From contig CAMDQL010000098.1 in assembly GCA_945905915.1 (NCBI GenBank), positions 1 to 5,371 of the forward strand: DNA of 5,371 nucleotides, written 5' to 3'. Below, piece by piece: positions 1-5,371 of this stretch. Under the pieces are notes generated by a model that was not told the origin of the DNA, made no database searches, and worked only from the letters and a program-made list of their open reading frames with translations. The position numbers and the translations under genes are program-made. The DNA comes from Flavobacterium psychrophilum. GTDB taxonomy: Bacteria; Bacteroidota; Bacteroidia; Flavobacteriales; Flavobacteriaceae. The first letter of the stretch is position 1. The number at the start of each line of letters is the position of its first letter.

Positions 1-964
1 TAGGTTCGGTTAAGATGGCACATAAAGTAGCTGCATCCAAAGGATCCATGTGGGTTAATACCGGTAAACGACCAATAATTTCAGGAATTAATCCAAAATC
101 TTTGACATCTTTAGGAATTAAATACTGCAACAAATTATCTTTATCGATATGATCGGTTCCTAAAGACGAACTATACCCTACGGCTTGTCTGTTCAATCGT
201 TTGGAAATAATGCGTTCAATACCGTCAAAAGCACCACCCGCGATGAATAAGATATTTTGTGTGTTGACTTCTACAAATTTTTGATCCGGGTGTTTTCTTC
301 CTCCTTTTGGCGGCACATTCACTACCGTTCCTTCAAGTAATTTCAACAAGGCTTGTTGTACGCCTTCTCCCGAAACATCTCGGGTTATTGAAGGATTATC
401 ACTTTTACGGGCAATTTTGTCAATCTCATCGATAAAAACGATACCTCTTTCGGCTTTAGCCACATCATAATCTGCGGCTTGTAACAAACGGGTTAAAATA
501 CTTTCTACATCTTCTCCTACATAACCTGCTTCGGTTAATACGGTAGCGTCAACAATAGCTAGCGGTACGTTCAACATTTTAGCAATGGTTTTTGCTACTA
601 ATGTTTTACCCGTTCCGGTTTGACCTACCATTAAAATATTACTTTTTTCAATCTCTACTTCATTATCTAATTGCTTTTGCATCAAACGTTTGTAGTGGTT
701 GTAAACGGCAACACTCATCACTTTTTTAGTTTGATCTTGTCCAATGACATAATCATCTAAAAAAGCACGAATTTCTTTTGGCTTCAACAGAATTAATTCG
801 GCTGCCAAATCAGCATTTCCCGATTGTTTTAATTCTTCTACTACGATACCGTGGGCTTGCTCAATACACTTATCGCAAATATGCGAATCGATACCTGCAA
901 TTAATAAATTGGTTTCCGGCTTTTTTCTTCCGCAGAACGAACATTCTAATACTTCTTTTGCCAT
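1..964 (-). CDS. clpX: ATP-dependent Clp protease ATP-binding subunit ClpX (3' end cut by window)
   Basis: ClpX is the AAA+ unfoldase that recognises tagged or damaged cytoplasmic proteins, unfolds them with ATP and threads them into ClpP. I translated 321 codons from the ATG at 964; the frame stays open to the window edge. The N-terminal zinc-binding domain has C8, C11, C30 and C33 (CxxC...CxxC). The AAA+ domain follows: Walker A GQTGTGKT at 114-121, pore loop GYVG at 147-150, Walker B VFIDEI with D179 and E180, the RKH substrate loop at 223-225, and the arginine finger in GRLP at R299. The ClpP-docking loop, IGF in E. coli, reads VGY at 262-264. Family members have about 410-425 residues, so about 90 are missing, mainly the small AAA subdomain. 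The start follows an A-rich stretch with no Shine-Dalgarno motif and gives the usual MAKE-type N-terminus. The gene follows clpP by 85 bp, without a clear promoter or terminator between them, so cotranscription is likely. Identification is firm. Confidence 0.98.
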   Translation of the reverse strand, partial: MAKEVLECSFCGRKKPETNLLIAGIDSHICDKCIEQAHGIVVEELKQSGNADLAAELILLKPKEIRAFLDDYVIGQDQTKKVMSVAVYNHYKRLMQKQLDNEVEIEKSNILMVGQTGTGKTLVAKTIAKMLNVPLAIVDATVLTEAGYVGEDVESILTRLLQAADYDVAKAERGIVFIDEIDKIARKSDNPSITRDVSGEGVQQALLKLLEGTVVNVPPKGGRKHPDQKFVEVNTQNILFIAGGAFDGIERIISKRLNRQAVGYSSSLGTDHIDKDNLLQYLIPKDVKDFGLIPEIIGRLPVLTHMDPLDAATLCAILTEP

Positions 965-971
965 TATTTTT

Positions 972-1006
972 AGTCTAAAGTCGTAAAGTCTAAAGTCGTA
1001 AAGTCT
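972..1006. repeat. 15-bp tandem repeat in the clpP-clpX spacer
   Basis: On the plus strand the unit GTCTAAAGTCGTAAA occurs at 973-987 and 988-1002, followed by a partial GTCT at 1003-1006; the period also holds at base 972. Each unit is itself two similar halves, GTCTAAA and GTCGTAAA. The repeat ends about 8 bp before the clpX start codon in the transcribed direction and therefore lies in the probable clpX leader. From memory, similar AAAGTC-rich stretches occur in flavobacterial spacers; no function can be read from the sequence. Confidence 0.85.
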
Positions 1007-1044
1007 TAGCATTGCTTTTGACATTATGACCTTGGACTTTCGAC
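995..1044 (-). other. Imperfect inverted repeat between clpP and clpX
   Basis: GTCGTAAAGTC at 995-1005 can pair with GACTTTCGAC at 1035-1044: ten base pairs with one bulged base (999) around a 29-base loop. The left arm lies inside the tandem repeat. The far arm begins only 6 bp after the clpP stop codon. No T-run follows the stem on the minus strand, so it does not look like an intrinsic terminator. It could be a processing or stability element of a clpP-clpX message, or merely a by-product of the repetitive sequence. Confidence 0.45.
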
Positions 1045-1049
1045 CAAAT

Positions 1050-1736
1050 TTATCTTGTTAACACTTCATCAATCATTCCGTATTCTTTTGCTTCAGCGGC
1101 AATCATCCAATAATCGCGTTCTGAATCTTGATGTACTTTTTCAAAAGGCTGCCCTGAATGTTTAGAAATGATTTCGTATAATTCATTTTTTAATTTCAGC
1201 ATTTCTTTCAAGTTGATTTCCATATCGGTAGCCACACCTTGTGCCCCACCCGATGGTTGGTGAATCATGACTCTTGAATGTGGTAACGCCGAACGTTTTC
1301 CTTCGGCTCCAGCACATAATAAAACCGCTCCCATTGAAGCTGCCATTCCGGTACAAATGGTCGCCACATCGGGTTTAACAAATTGCATGGTATCATAAAT
1401 CCCTAATCCCGCATAGACACTTCCTCCTGGAGAATTGATGTAAATTTGAATGTCTTTTGAAGCATCAACACTTTCTAAAAACAACAATTGTGCTTGAATA
1501 ATATTAGCTACATAATCATCAACTCCTGTTCCTAAGAAAATGATGCGATCCATCATTAAACGAGAAAACACATCCATAGACGCCACGTTCATTTGGCGCT
1601 CCTCGATGATGTAAGGTGTCATGCTGCTTACAATTTTATCATAATACAAACTGTTTACGCCATGGTGCTTGGTAGCATATTTCTTAAATTGCTTCGCCAT
1701 CTCGAGCGAAGCTCTTGGGTCTTTTCCGTAATTCAT
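1050..1736 (-). CDS. clpP: ATP-dependent Clp protease proteolytic subunit ClpP
   Basis: ClpP is a serine peptidase that forms the barrel-shaped proteolytic chamber used by ClpX and, where present, other Clp ATPases. The 228-residue protein has the full catalytic triad: S134 in GMAASMGA, H159 in MIHQP and D208 in SERDYW. The spacing (25 and 49 residues) equals that of E. coli S97, H122 and D171. The oligomerisation and handle region around [11 protein letters not shown] (100-110) is intact. Aligning by P41 with P4 of mature E. coli ClpP puts the mature N-terminus near residue 38, implying a propeptide of about 37 residues, longer than the 14 of E. coli. Residues 6-16 ([11 protein letters not shown]) are encoded around a DNA palindrome and look inserted. 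M13 is an alternative start, but MNYGK resembles flavobacterial ClpP N-termini, so I keep the upstream ATG. The gene lies between a terminator and clpX. Identification is firm; the exact start is less so. Confidence 0.98.
   Translation of the reverse strand: MNYGKDPRASLEMAKQFKKYATKHHGVNSLYYDKIVSSMTPYIIEERQMNVASMDVFSRLMMDRIIFLGTGVDDYVANIIQAQLLFLESVDASKDIQIYINSPGGSVYAGLGIYDTMQFVKPDVATICTGMAASMGAVLLCAGAEGKRSALPHSRVMIHQPSGGAQGVATDMEINLKEMLKLKNELYEIISKHSGQPFEKVHQDSERDYWMIAAEAKEYGMIDEVLTR
1691..1712. repeat. Short palindrome inside the clpP propeptide region
   Basis: GCTTCGC (1691-1697) and GCGAAGC (1706-1712) form a perfect 7-bp inverted repeat around the 8-base loop CATCTCGA. It encodes residues of the stretch RASLEMAKQ in ClpP and contains the possible alternative start M13 in its loop. 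It is more GC-rich than its surroundings. It resembles short dispersed palindromes that I recall from flavobacterial genomes, often seen as runs like GCTTCGCTCGA; that resemblance is from memory and untested here. Confidence 0.7.
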
Positions 1737-1770
1737 AATATTGAATGTATTTTTAATGAAAATTAATGGT

Positions 1771-1800
1771 ATAAAAAAGCGCCAAAACTAGTTTGACGCT
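1771..1800 (-). terminator. Intrinsic terminator of tig
   Basis: Read on the minus strand, AGCGTCAAA at 1800-1792 pairs with TTTGGCGCT at 1786-1778 (nine pairs including one U-G) around a five-base loop. A T-run follows directly at 1777-1773. It begins 26 bp after the tig stop codon and ends 34 bp before the clpP start codon. It therefore separates tig from clpP at least in part, which implies a separate promoter or regulated readthrough for clpP. Confidence 0.85.
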
Positions 1801-1826
1801 CAAAGATAATTATTTTTTATGAGAAA

Positions 1827-3152
1827 TTATTCTCCGTACATCGCTTTAATGAATTGGTCGTAATTTACTTCTTTTGATTTGGCTTTTACTTTTTCTTTGT
1901 ATAAACCTAACATTTTTTCGCTCATTACTTGCTCTGATAAACGCTTCACTTCGTCTTGATTTGACATTACACGTGCTACAATTCCGTTAATTTCATCATC
2001 AGATGGATTTAATTGTCCAAATTGTGCCATTTGTTTTTTAATGATTTCGGCCGTATGTGCTTTTAAATCTTCAAAAGTGATTTGTAAATTGTTTTCAGCC
2101 ATTACTTTTCCTTCGATTAATTGGAAACGCAATCCTTTTTCTGCTTTTGCATAATCTTCTTCTGCTTGTTCGTCAGAAAGTGGCGTTTCGGCAACGGTTT
2201 TGATCCATTTTTTTAAGAATGTAGCTGGTAAATCAAATTTTGTTGAATCGATTAAGAAATCGGTTACATCATTTAAGAATTTTTGATCGGCTTGTTGTGC
2301 AAATTGTACTTCGGCATCTTCTTTAATTTTTGCTTTTAAATCTGCTAAAGAAGTAATTACTCCAGGTCCGAATAATTTATCAAACAACTCTTGATTTAAT
2401 TCGGCTTTTTCAACGGCATTGATTTCTTCAATAGCGAAATCAACATTAATATCTAAACCATGAACATCATCATGACCTACTTTTAGGTAATCCATTAATT
2501 TATGGTCATCATCAAATAGCCCTTTTGTTCCTATAGTAACTACATCACCTACTTTTTTACCGATAAATGTTTTGGCTGCTTTTTTATCAGCAAAAATATC
2601 TAACGCAAAATTAGCCTGTGCATTGATGCCTTGTTCTTCATTTGTAAAAGTACCTCTAACTTCATGATCAGCTTTAACTTCAGCTTGCGAAATTAATTTC
2701 CCGTATTGTTTTTGAATACGTTCTACCTGATTGGTTAACATTTTATCATCGGCAATTACGTTATATTTGATTACCGAATTTTTAGCTGATAAATCCACAG
2801 AAAATTCAGGTGCTAAACCAAGTTCGAAGTCAAAAGAAAATTGATCTGCATCCCAATCAATACTTTCGGTTACCACTGGAATAGGATTTCCAAGAATATC
2901 TAATTTTTCAGAAGTTAGGTAATTATTTAGCGAAGTTTGTAAAACTTTGTTTACTTCTTCTAATAAAACCGCTTTTCCGTATTGTTTTTGAATTAAACTC
3001 ATAGGAACGGCTCCTTTTCTAAAACCTGAAATAGCAGCATTTTTTCTATAGTCTGCCAATACTTTTTCTACTTTATCGGAATAATCTTCTTTTGTAATTG
3101 CTACTGTAACAATAGCATTTAATGCATCAACTTGTGCTTTTGTAATGTTCAT
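1827..3152 (-). CDS. tig: Trigger factor (ribosome-associated chaperone)
   Basis: Trigger factor binds the ribosome at the tunnel exit and shelters emerging polypeptides in the cytoplasm. The 441-residue length is close to the 432 of E. coli. The N-terminal ribosome-binding domain (about 1-115) carries the signature GFRKGAVP at 43-50, matching E. coli GFRKGKVP. An FKBP-type peptidyl-prolyl isomerase domain would occupy about 155-245, and its fold is suggested by conserved order and length. It lacks the IPGFE-type motif and the aromatic active-site residues of E. coli, so isomerase activity is doubtful. The helical C-terminal chaperone domain (about 250-441) is rich in charged residues. The start MNITK with a following LNAIVTV strand fits Bacteroidota homologues; no Shine-Dalgarno motif precedes it. 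It has its own terminator and a candidate promoter, and lies upstream of clpP and clpX as in many bacteria. The name rests on the signature, length and location. Confidence 0.96.
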   Translation of the reverse strand: MNITKAQVDALNAIVTVAITKEDYSDKVEKVLADYRKNAAISGFRKGAVPMSLIQKQYGKAVLLEEVNKVLQTSLNNYLTSEKLDILGNPIPVVTESIDWDADQFSFDFELGLAPEFSVDLSAKNSVIKYNVIADDKMLTNQVERIQKQYGKLISQAEVKADHEVRGTFTNEEQGINAQANFALDIFADKKAAKTFIGKKVGDVVTIGTKGLFDDDHKLMDYLKVGHDDVHGLDINVDFAIEEINAVEKAELNQELFDKLFGPGVITSLADLKAKIKEDAEVQFAQQADQKFLNDVTDFLIDSTKFDLPATFLKKWIKTVAETPLSDEQAEEDYAKAEKGLRFQLIEGKVMAENNLQITFEDLKAHTAEIIKKQMAQFGQLNPSDDEINGIVARVMSNQDEVKRLSEQVMSEKMLGLYKEKVKAKSKEVNYDQFIKAMYGE

Positions 3153-3174
3153 TATCTGTTTATTTAAGTACCAT

Positions 3175-3214
3175 AAAAATTGGGTTGCAAAATTATAGAA
3201 TTTTTACAACCCAA
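3175..3214 (-). terminator. Hairpin terminator downstream of the small membrane gene
   Basis: TTGGGTTG at 3214-3207 on the minus strand pairs perfectly with CAACCCAA at 3187-3180. Inside it, six further A-T pairs (AAAATT with AATTTT) close a four-base loop, with a small internal bulge between the two stems. Five T residues follow on the minus strand at 3179-3175. The stem starts 40 bp after the stop of the gene at 3254 and the T-run ends 22 bp before the tig ATG. The structure overlaps the best promoter candidate for tig, so it may also act as an operator or leader hairpin. Confidence 0.75.
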
Positions 3215-3218
3215 ACAA
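3188..3218 (-). promoter_or_regulatory. Candidate tig promoter of Bacteroidota type
   Basis: On the minus strand a -33 TTG (3218-3216) is followed after 20 bp by a -7 element TAATTTTG (3195-3188), which fits the Bacteroidota consensus TTG...TAnnTTTG. Transcription would begin near 3181, giving a leader of about 30 bases. The -7 element lies within the terminator-like inverted repeat. The motif is short in AT-rich DNA, so chance is possible, but the spacing and place are right. Confidence 0.5.
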
Positions 3219-3253
3219 GTTTTTAATTTATTGAAATTCAATTCGGTATAAAA

Positions 3254-3598
3254 TTATTTGTCACTTACAAATATTTTATTCAAAATAGATTGGCTTAATG
3301 ACAATAAAATACTAAAAAACAATGCCGTTACAAAACCATCAACTTGAAATTCAGGAATAAAATAATCACATATTAACACAATCATCGCATTAATTACTAG
3401 TAAAAACAATCCTAAAGTAAATAGCGTTACGGGTATTGTAAGTAATACCAACACCGGTTTTAAAAAGGTATTAAGAAGTCCTAAAACTAATGCAACCCAT
3501 AATGCTGCCATAATATTTGTAACCTGTACGCCAGGCAAAAAATAGGAAAGTGCAAATACAATAATTGAACTGATAAATAATTTGATAATAAAATTCAT
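3254..3598 (-). CDS. Small four-helix membrane protein, YvlD / 'phage holin superfamily IV' type
   Basis: This is a 114-residue, strongly hydrophobic inner-membrane protein. Four membrane segments can be seen at about 4-21, 28-46, 50-77 (perhaps the longest) and 88-110. The order of features matches the family annotated as mycobacterial four-helix phage holin superfamily IV (PF04020, which includes B. subtilis YvlD): a first helix ending in YFLPGVQV, then LVLGLLNTFLKPVLVLLTIP, then TLGLFLLVINA, then a second PEFQVDGF turn before the last helix. Despite the family name these are ordinary chromosomal proteins, and nothing here suggests a prophage: no endolysin or phage gene is adjacent. The molecular role is unknown. 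It lies alone between two terminators. The start ATG is preceded, two bases upstream, by a start-stop pair AUGUAA. Family assignment is good; function is open. Confidence 0.88.
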   Translation of the reverse strand: MNFIIKLFISSIIVFALSYFLPGVQVTNIMAALWVALVLGLLNTFLKPVLVLLTIPVTLFTLGLFLLVINAMIVLICDYFIPEFQVDGFVTALFFSILLSLSQSILNKIFVSDK

Positions 3599-3625
3599 GG
3601 TTACATTTTTATAATTTAAAAATAC

Positions 3626-3657
3626 AAAAAAAAGGCATCAAAAATGATGCCTTTTTT
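3626..3657 (-). terminator. Intrinsic terminator of the SGNH hydrolase gene, potentially bidirectional
   Basis: GGCATCA (3634-3640) and TGATGCC (3645-3651) form a perfect 7-bp stem with an AAAA loop. The stem is flanked by eight A residues on one side and six T residues on the other, so a U-run follows it on either strand. On the minus strand it begins 19 bp after the stop codon of the lipoprotein gene and ends 27 bp before the next start codon. Confidence 0.92.
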
Positions 3658-3676
3658 AAAATTATTTAAGACTTTC

Positions 3677-5263
3677 TTAATTTGAACCTAATACTGTTGC
3701 ACCTGGAAAACTAGGAGCATAAACAAAAGGTATATTTGCATTGTAATGTCTGTTAATTACTTTTATTATTTCGTTAGTTATTACTGCATAACCACGCGCG
3801 TTTGGATGAACTCCATCTAAAGAAAATAAAACAGAACTAGCAGTTGCAGAAGAAAAATAATTAGCAGTATAAATCGTTCCATCTTCTATTCTCAAACCAG
3901 TGACTAACTGAGTCATTATAGCATTCATATCAGCCACCGCTAAATTTTTAGTAGCAGCAATTGAACGTATTGAAGCATTAAATGCGTTGGTAGCACTTGC
4001 CACTTTTGCTTTTTCAGAAGCAGTTAATACCAATTTGTTTGCTAAAGGCCATGTTACTCCATTAACATTAAAAGGAGCTGTAGCAGTTGCATTTGGTTGT
4101 CCAATAACAGAACTAGCAGGTAATACTACCAAATCTTCTGCAGTTGCATGTCTAGCTTGACCATAAATTGCTCCAAGTGCTGCTGCGTTAGATACTAATA
4201 ATGGATTTCCAGAATTTGCAGCATAAAACTGGATTGTTGAAGATATATTACTTAAATCATTATCTTTAATTAAAACTGGATTTTTTGAACCAGCAGCTGT
4301 ATTTAATTGAGAAATTCTACCTCCTGTCGCAACAGCTAAAAACTGATACAAAGCAATTGCTGTAGCATTAGAAGATGTAGCTTCAGCAGGTAATGCGTTA
4401 TATTTAACTGTAGTAAAATATGGGATAGAAGTTACACTAGGAATGGTACAAACTACTCCTTTAGCTCCACCATTTGTAAGTGTGTTAATTATATTTGAAT
4501 ATACACTAGCATAAGCATTTGAATTTGTTATATCATTAGGCCCATAAGTAGCTGGATTTACATTACCTGTTGTATTATGATCATTTGCTGACAATTGAGA
4601 CTCATCAACAGTTGTTGTTAATGGATTGTCAGGCATAGTCCCTCCCGAAGTTGCATAAGCTAATACATCATTAGCACCAATCCAGTTGGTAAAGAAAGTT
4701 GGATTTTTAGTCATTGCATCCCCTAAAACGGTAGCAGTAGGTGTTGTTGCATGTCTCACAAAATAAGGATTAGCTTGTCCTAACAAAACACCTGCAGCAT
4801 TTCCATATCCAGACGCCAGTAAGTGAAATGATTTAGCCCCAGGAACACCCATATTATTATAAGCCATAGCTTGTGGTGTAAGTGTGATTGTTGGAGTACC
4901 AACAATATTCTCTGGTCTTCCTTGAGAGGCATCAATTACTAATCTTGTTGATCCAATTGGTAAACCATTAAAAGTTAATCCTCCTAAATTATTTACATCA
5001 TCAGCAAATGAAGGTTGAGTAAAAGCACCTCCACCTACTAAGGCAAATTGTTGTGCTAATAAGTTTGGATAAGAATAGGTTTGTCCTACTCTAGAAACTG
5101 TTCCATCCATGTAACCTGCAGTTAATGAATTTCCAATGGCTACATAAGAAGTAAAGTCTGCCTCTCCCGAAGAATAATTTGTACTTACTTCATTTTCAAA
5201 TTCTGGTTCACATGAAGCAAAGCCAGCCGCTATAATAGCTATATATATAAATTTATTTTTCAT
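3677..5263 (-). CDS. SGNH/GDSL-family hydrolase, predicted surface lipoprotein
   Basis: This 528-residue protein is probably an esterase or lipase anchored to the outer membrane. Residues 1-18 form a lipoprotein signal peptide: MKNK, a hydrophobic core, then a lipobox FASC with C18 as the acylation site. The residues after it, EPEFENE, are acidic and resemble the surface-export signal of Bacteroidota lipoproteins (SDDFE type in Flavobacterium). The SGNH blocks are in order: block I AIGNSLTAGY with nucleophile S46 (a GNSL variant of GDSL), a block II-like NNMGVPG at 136-142, block III GAND at 196-199, and block V DGVHPNARGY with D483 and H486. Some 284 residues rich in Ala, Thr, Ser and Asn separate blocks III and V, far more than in compact SGNH enzymes. 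The C-terminus shows no obvious type IX secretion domain. The gene follows a barrel gene by 19 bp and ends at a strong terminator. The substrate is not visible; deacetylation of glycans is an alternative to lipid cleavage. Confidence 0.9.
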   Translation of the reverse strand: MKNKFIYIAIIAAGFASCEPEFENEVSTNYSSGEADFTSYVAIGNSLTAGYMDGTVSRVGQTYSYPNLLAQQFALVGGGAFTQPSFADDVNNLGGLTFNGLPIGSTRLVIDASQGRPENIVGTPTITLTPQAMAYNNMGVPGAKSFHLLASGYGNAAGVLLGQANPYFVRHATTPTATVLGDAMTKNPTFFTNWIGANDVLAYATSGGTMPDNPLTTTVDESQLSANDHNTTGNVNPATYGPNDITNSNAYASVYSNIINTLTNGGAKGVVCTIPSVTSIPYFTTVKYNALPAEATSSNATAIALYQFLAVATGGRISQLNTAAGSKNPVLIKDNDLSNISSTIQFYAANSGNPLLVSNAAALGAIYGQARHATAEDLVVLPASSVIGQPNATATAPFNVNGVTWPLANKLVLTASEKAKVASATNAFNASIRSIAATKNLAVADMNAIMTQLVTGLRIEDGTIYTANYFSSATASSVLFSLDGVHPNARGYAVITNEIIKVINRHYNANIPFVYAPSFPGATVLGSN

Positions 5264-5282
5264 TTTACTTTTTATTTAATAA

Positions 5283-5371
5283 TTAGAACCCGTAAGTTAT
5301 ACCTACACCTGGAGAGAAAACAACTGATTTGTATGTACCCCCAAAACTACTACCATCACTAACGTAATCGT
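5283..5371 (-). CDS. C-terminal end of an outer-membrane beta-barrel protein, probably OmpP1/FadL family (5' part outside window)
   Basis: Only the last 28 codons and a TAA stop are present, in the frame whose first full codon is at 5369-5367; the other two minus frames contain stops. The peptide has a glycine/serine-rich turn (DGSSFGGTYKS) followed by an alternating strand VVFSPGVGITYGF that ends in phenylalanine, as outer-membrane barrels recognised by the BAM complex do. The ending GITYGF fits OmpP1/FadL/TodX-type transporters, which move long-chain fatty acids or other hydrophobic compounds across the outer membrane, and in my recollection genes of this type often precede an SGNH lipoprotein in Flavobacteria. 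The 19-bp gap to the lipoprotein gene indicates one operon. The barrel call is good; the exact family is inferred from little sequence and from context. Confidence 0.65.
   Translation of the reverse strand, partial: DYVSDGSSFGGTYKSVVFSPGVGITYGF

Noticed and set aside
778..978. Open reading frame of 66 codons on the plus strand
   Set aside because: It lies antisense to the N-terminal part of clpX, whose zinc-finger and ATPase motifs are intact; the predicted peptide has no recognisable family and is a shadow frame.
1801..1808. TAnnTTTG-like element (TATCTTTG on the minus strand) as a clpP promoter
   Set aside because: No TTG lies at the expected distance upstream, and the start site would fall inside the tig terminator stem. 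It is too weak to list as a feature, though it is mentioned in the terminator-spacing finding.
2701..2993. Exact 17-bp direct repeat within tig (2701-2717 and 2977-2993), encoding IQKQYGK twice
   Set aside because: The two copies fall at different, normally positioned sites: the first in the ribosome-binding domain and the second at the start of the FKBP-like domain. Similar residues with similar AT-rich codons explain it better than a functional repeat.
3254..3598. Prophage holin
   Set aside because: The family name suggests a phage origin, but there is no endolysin, phage structural gene, integrase or attachment site nearby, and members of this family are common chromosomal membrane proteins.
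3626..3657. Small RNA or CRISPR-like repeat at the symmetric hairpin
   Set aside because: A single stem with A- and T-runs just after a stop codon is fully explained as an intrinsic terminator; there are no repeated units or spacers.

Overview
This window is AT-rich chromosomal DNA that looks like a member of the Bacteroidota, most likely Flavobacteriaceae and close to Flavobacterium. The grounds are the protein sequences (a ClpP beginning MNYGK with a long propeptide, a trigger factor beginning MNITK), start codons preceded by A/T-rich sequence without Shine-Dalgarno motifs, a promoter candidate of the Bacteroidota type (TTG, 20 bp, TAnnTTTG), and a lipoprotein with an acidic stretch right after its acylated cysteine. 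Every gene lies on the minus strand, so transcription runs from high to low coordinates.

Layout in the direction of transcription: the last 28 residues of an outer-membrane beta-barrel, probably OmpP1/FadL type (5371-5283); 19 bp later, an SGNH/GDSL hydrolase lipoprotein (5263-3677); a hairpin terminator; a small four-helix membrane protein of the YvlD / 'phage holin superfamily IV' type (3598-3254); a second hairpin terminator that overlaps a candidate tig promoter; trigger factor, tig (3152-1827); a third terminator; clpP (1736-1050); an 85-bp spacer with a 15-bp tandem repeat and a possible stem-loop; and clpX (964 to the window edge, lacking roughly its last 90 residues). No intergenic gap exceeds about 105 bp.

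Functionally there are two blocks. The tig-clpP-clpX block is the conserved protein-quality-control cluster: trigger factor meets nascent chains at the ribosome, and ClpX unfolds substrates and feeds them into the ClpP chamber. The barrel-lipoprotein pair is probably one operon in which a surface esterase or lipase works beside a channel for hydrophobic molecules. The small membrane protein between them has no known job.

I see no mobile element, CRISPR array, RNA gene or clearly new multi-gene system. The points most worth a second look are a palindrome that appears to be inserted in frame in the ClpP propeptide, the tig promoter candidate embedded in a terminator-like inverted repeat, the repeated clpP-clpX spacer, and the lipoprotein/FadL pair with its very long spacing between catalytic blocks.
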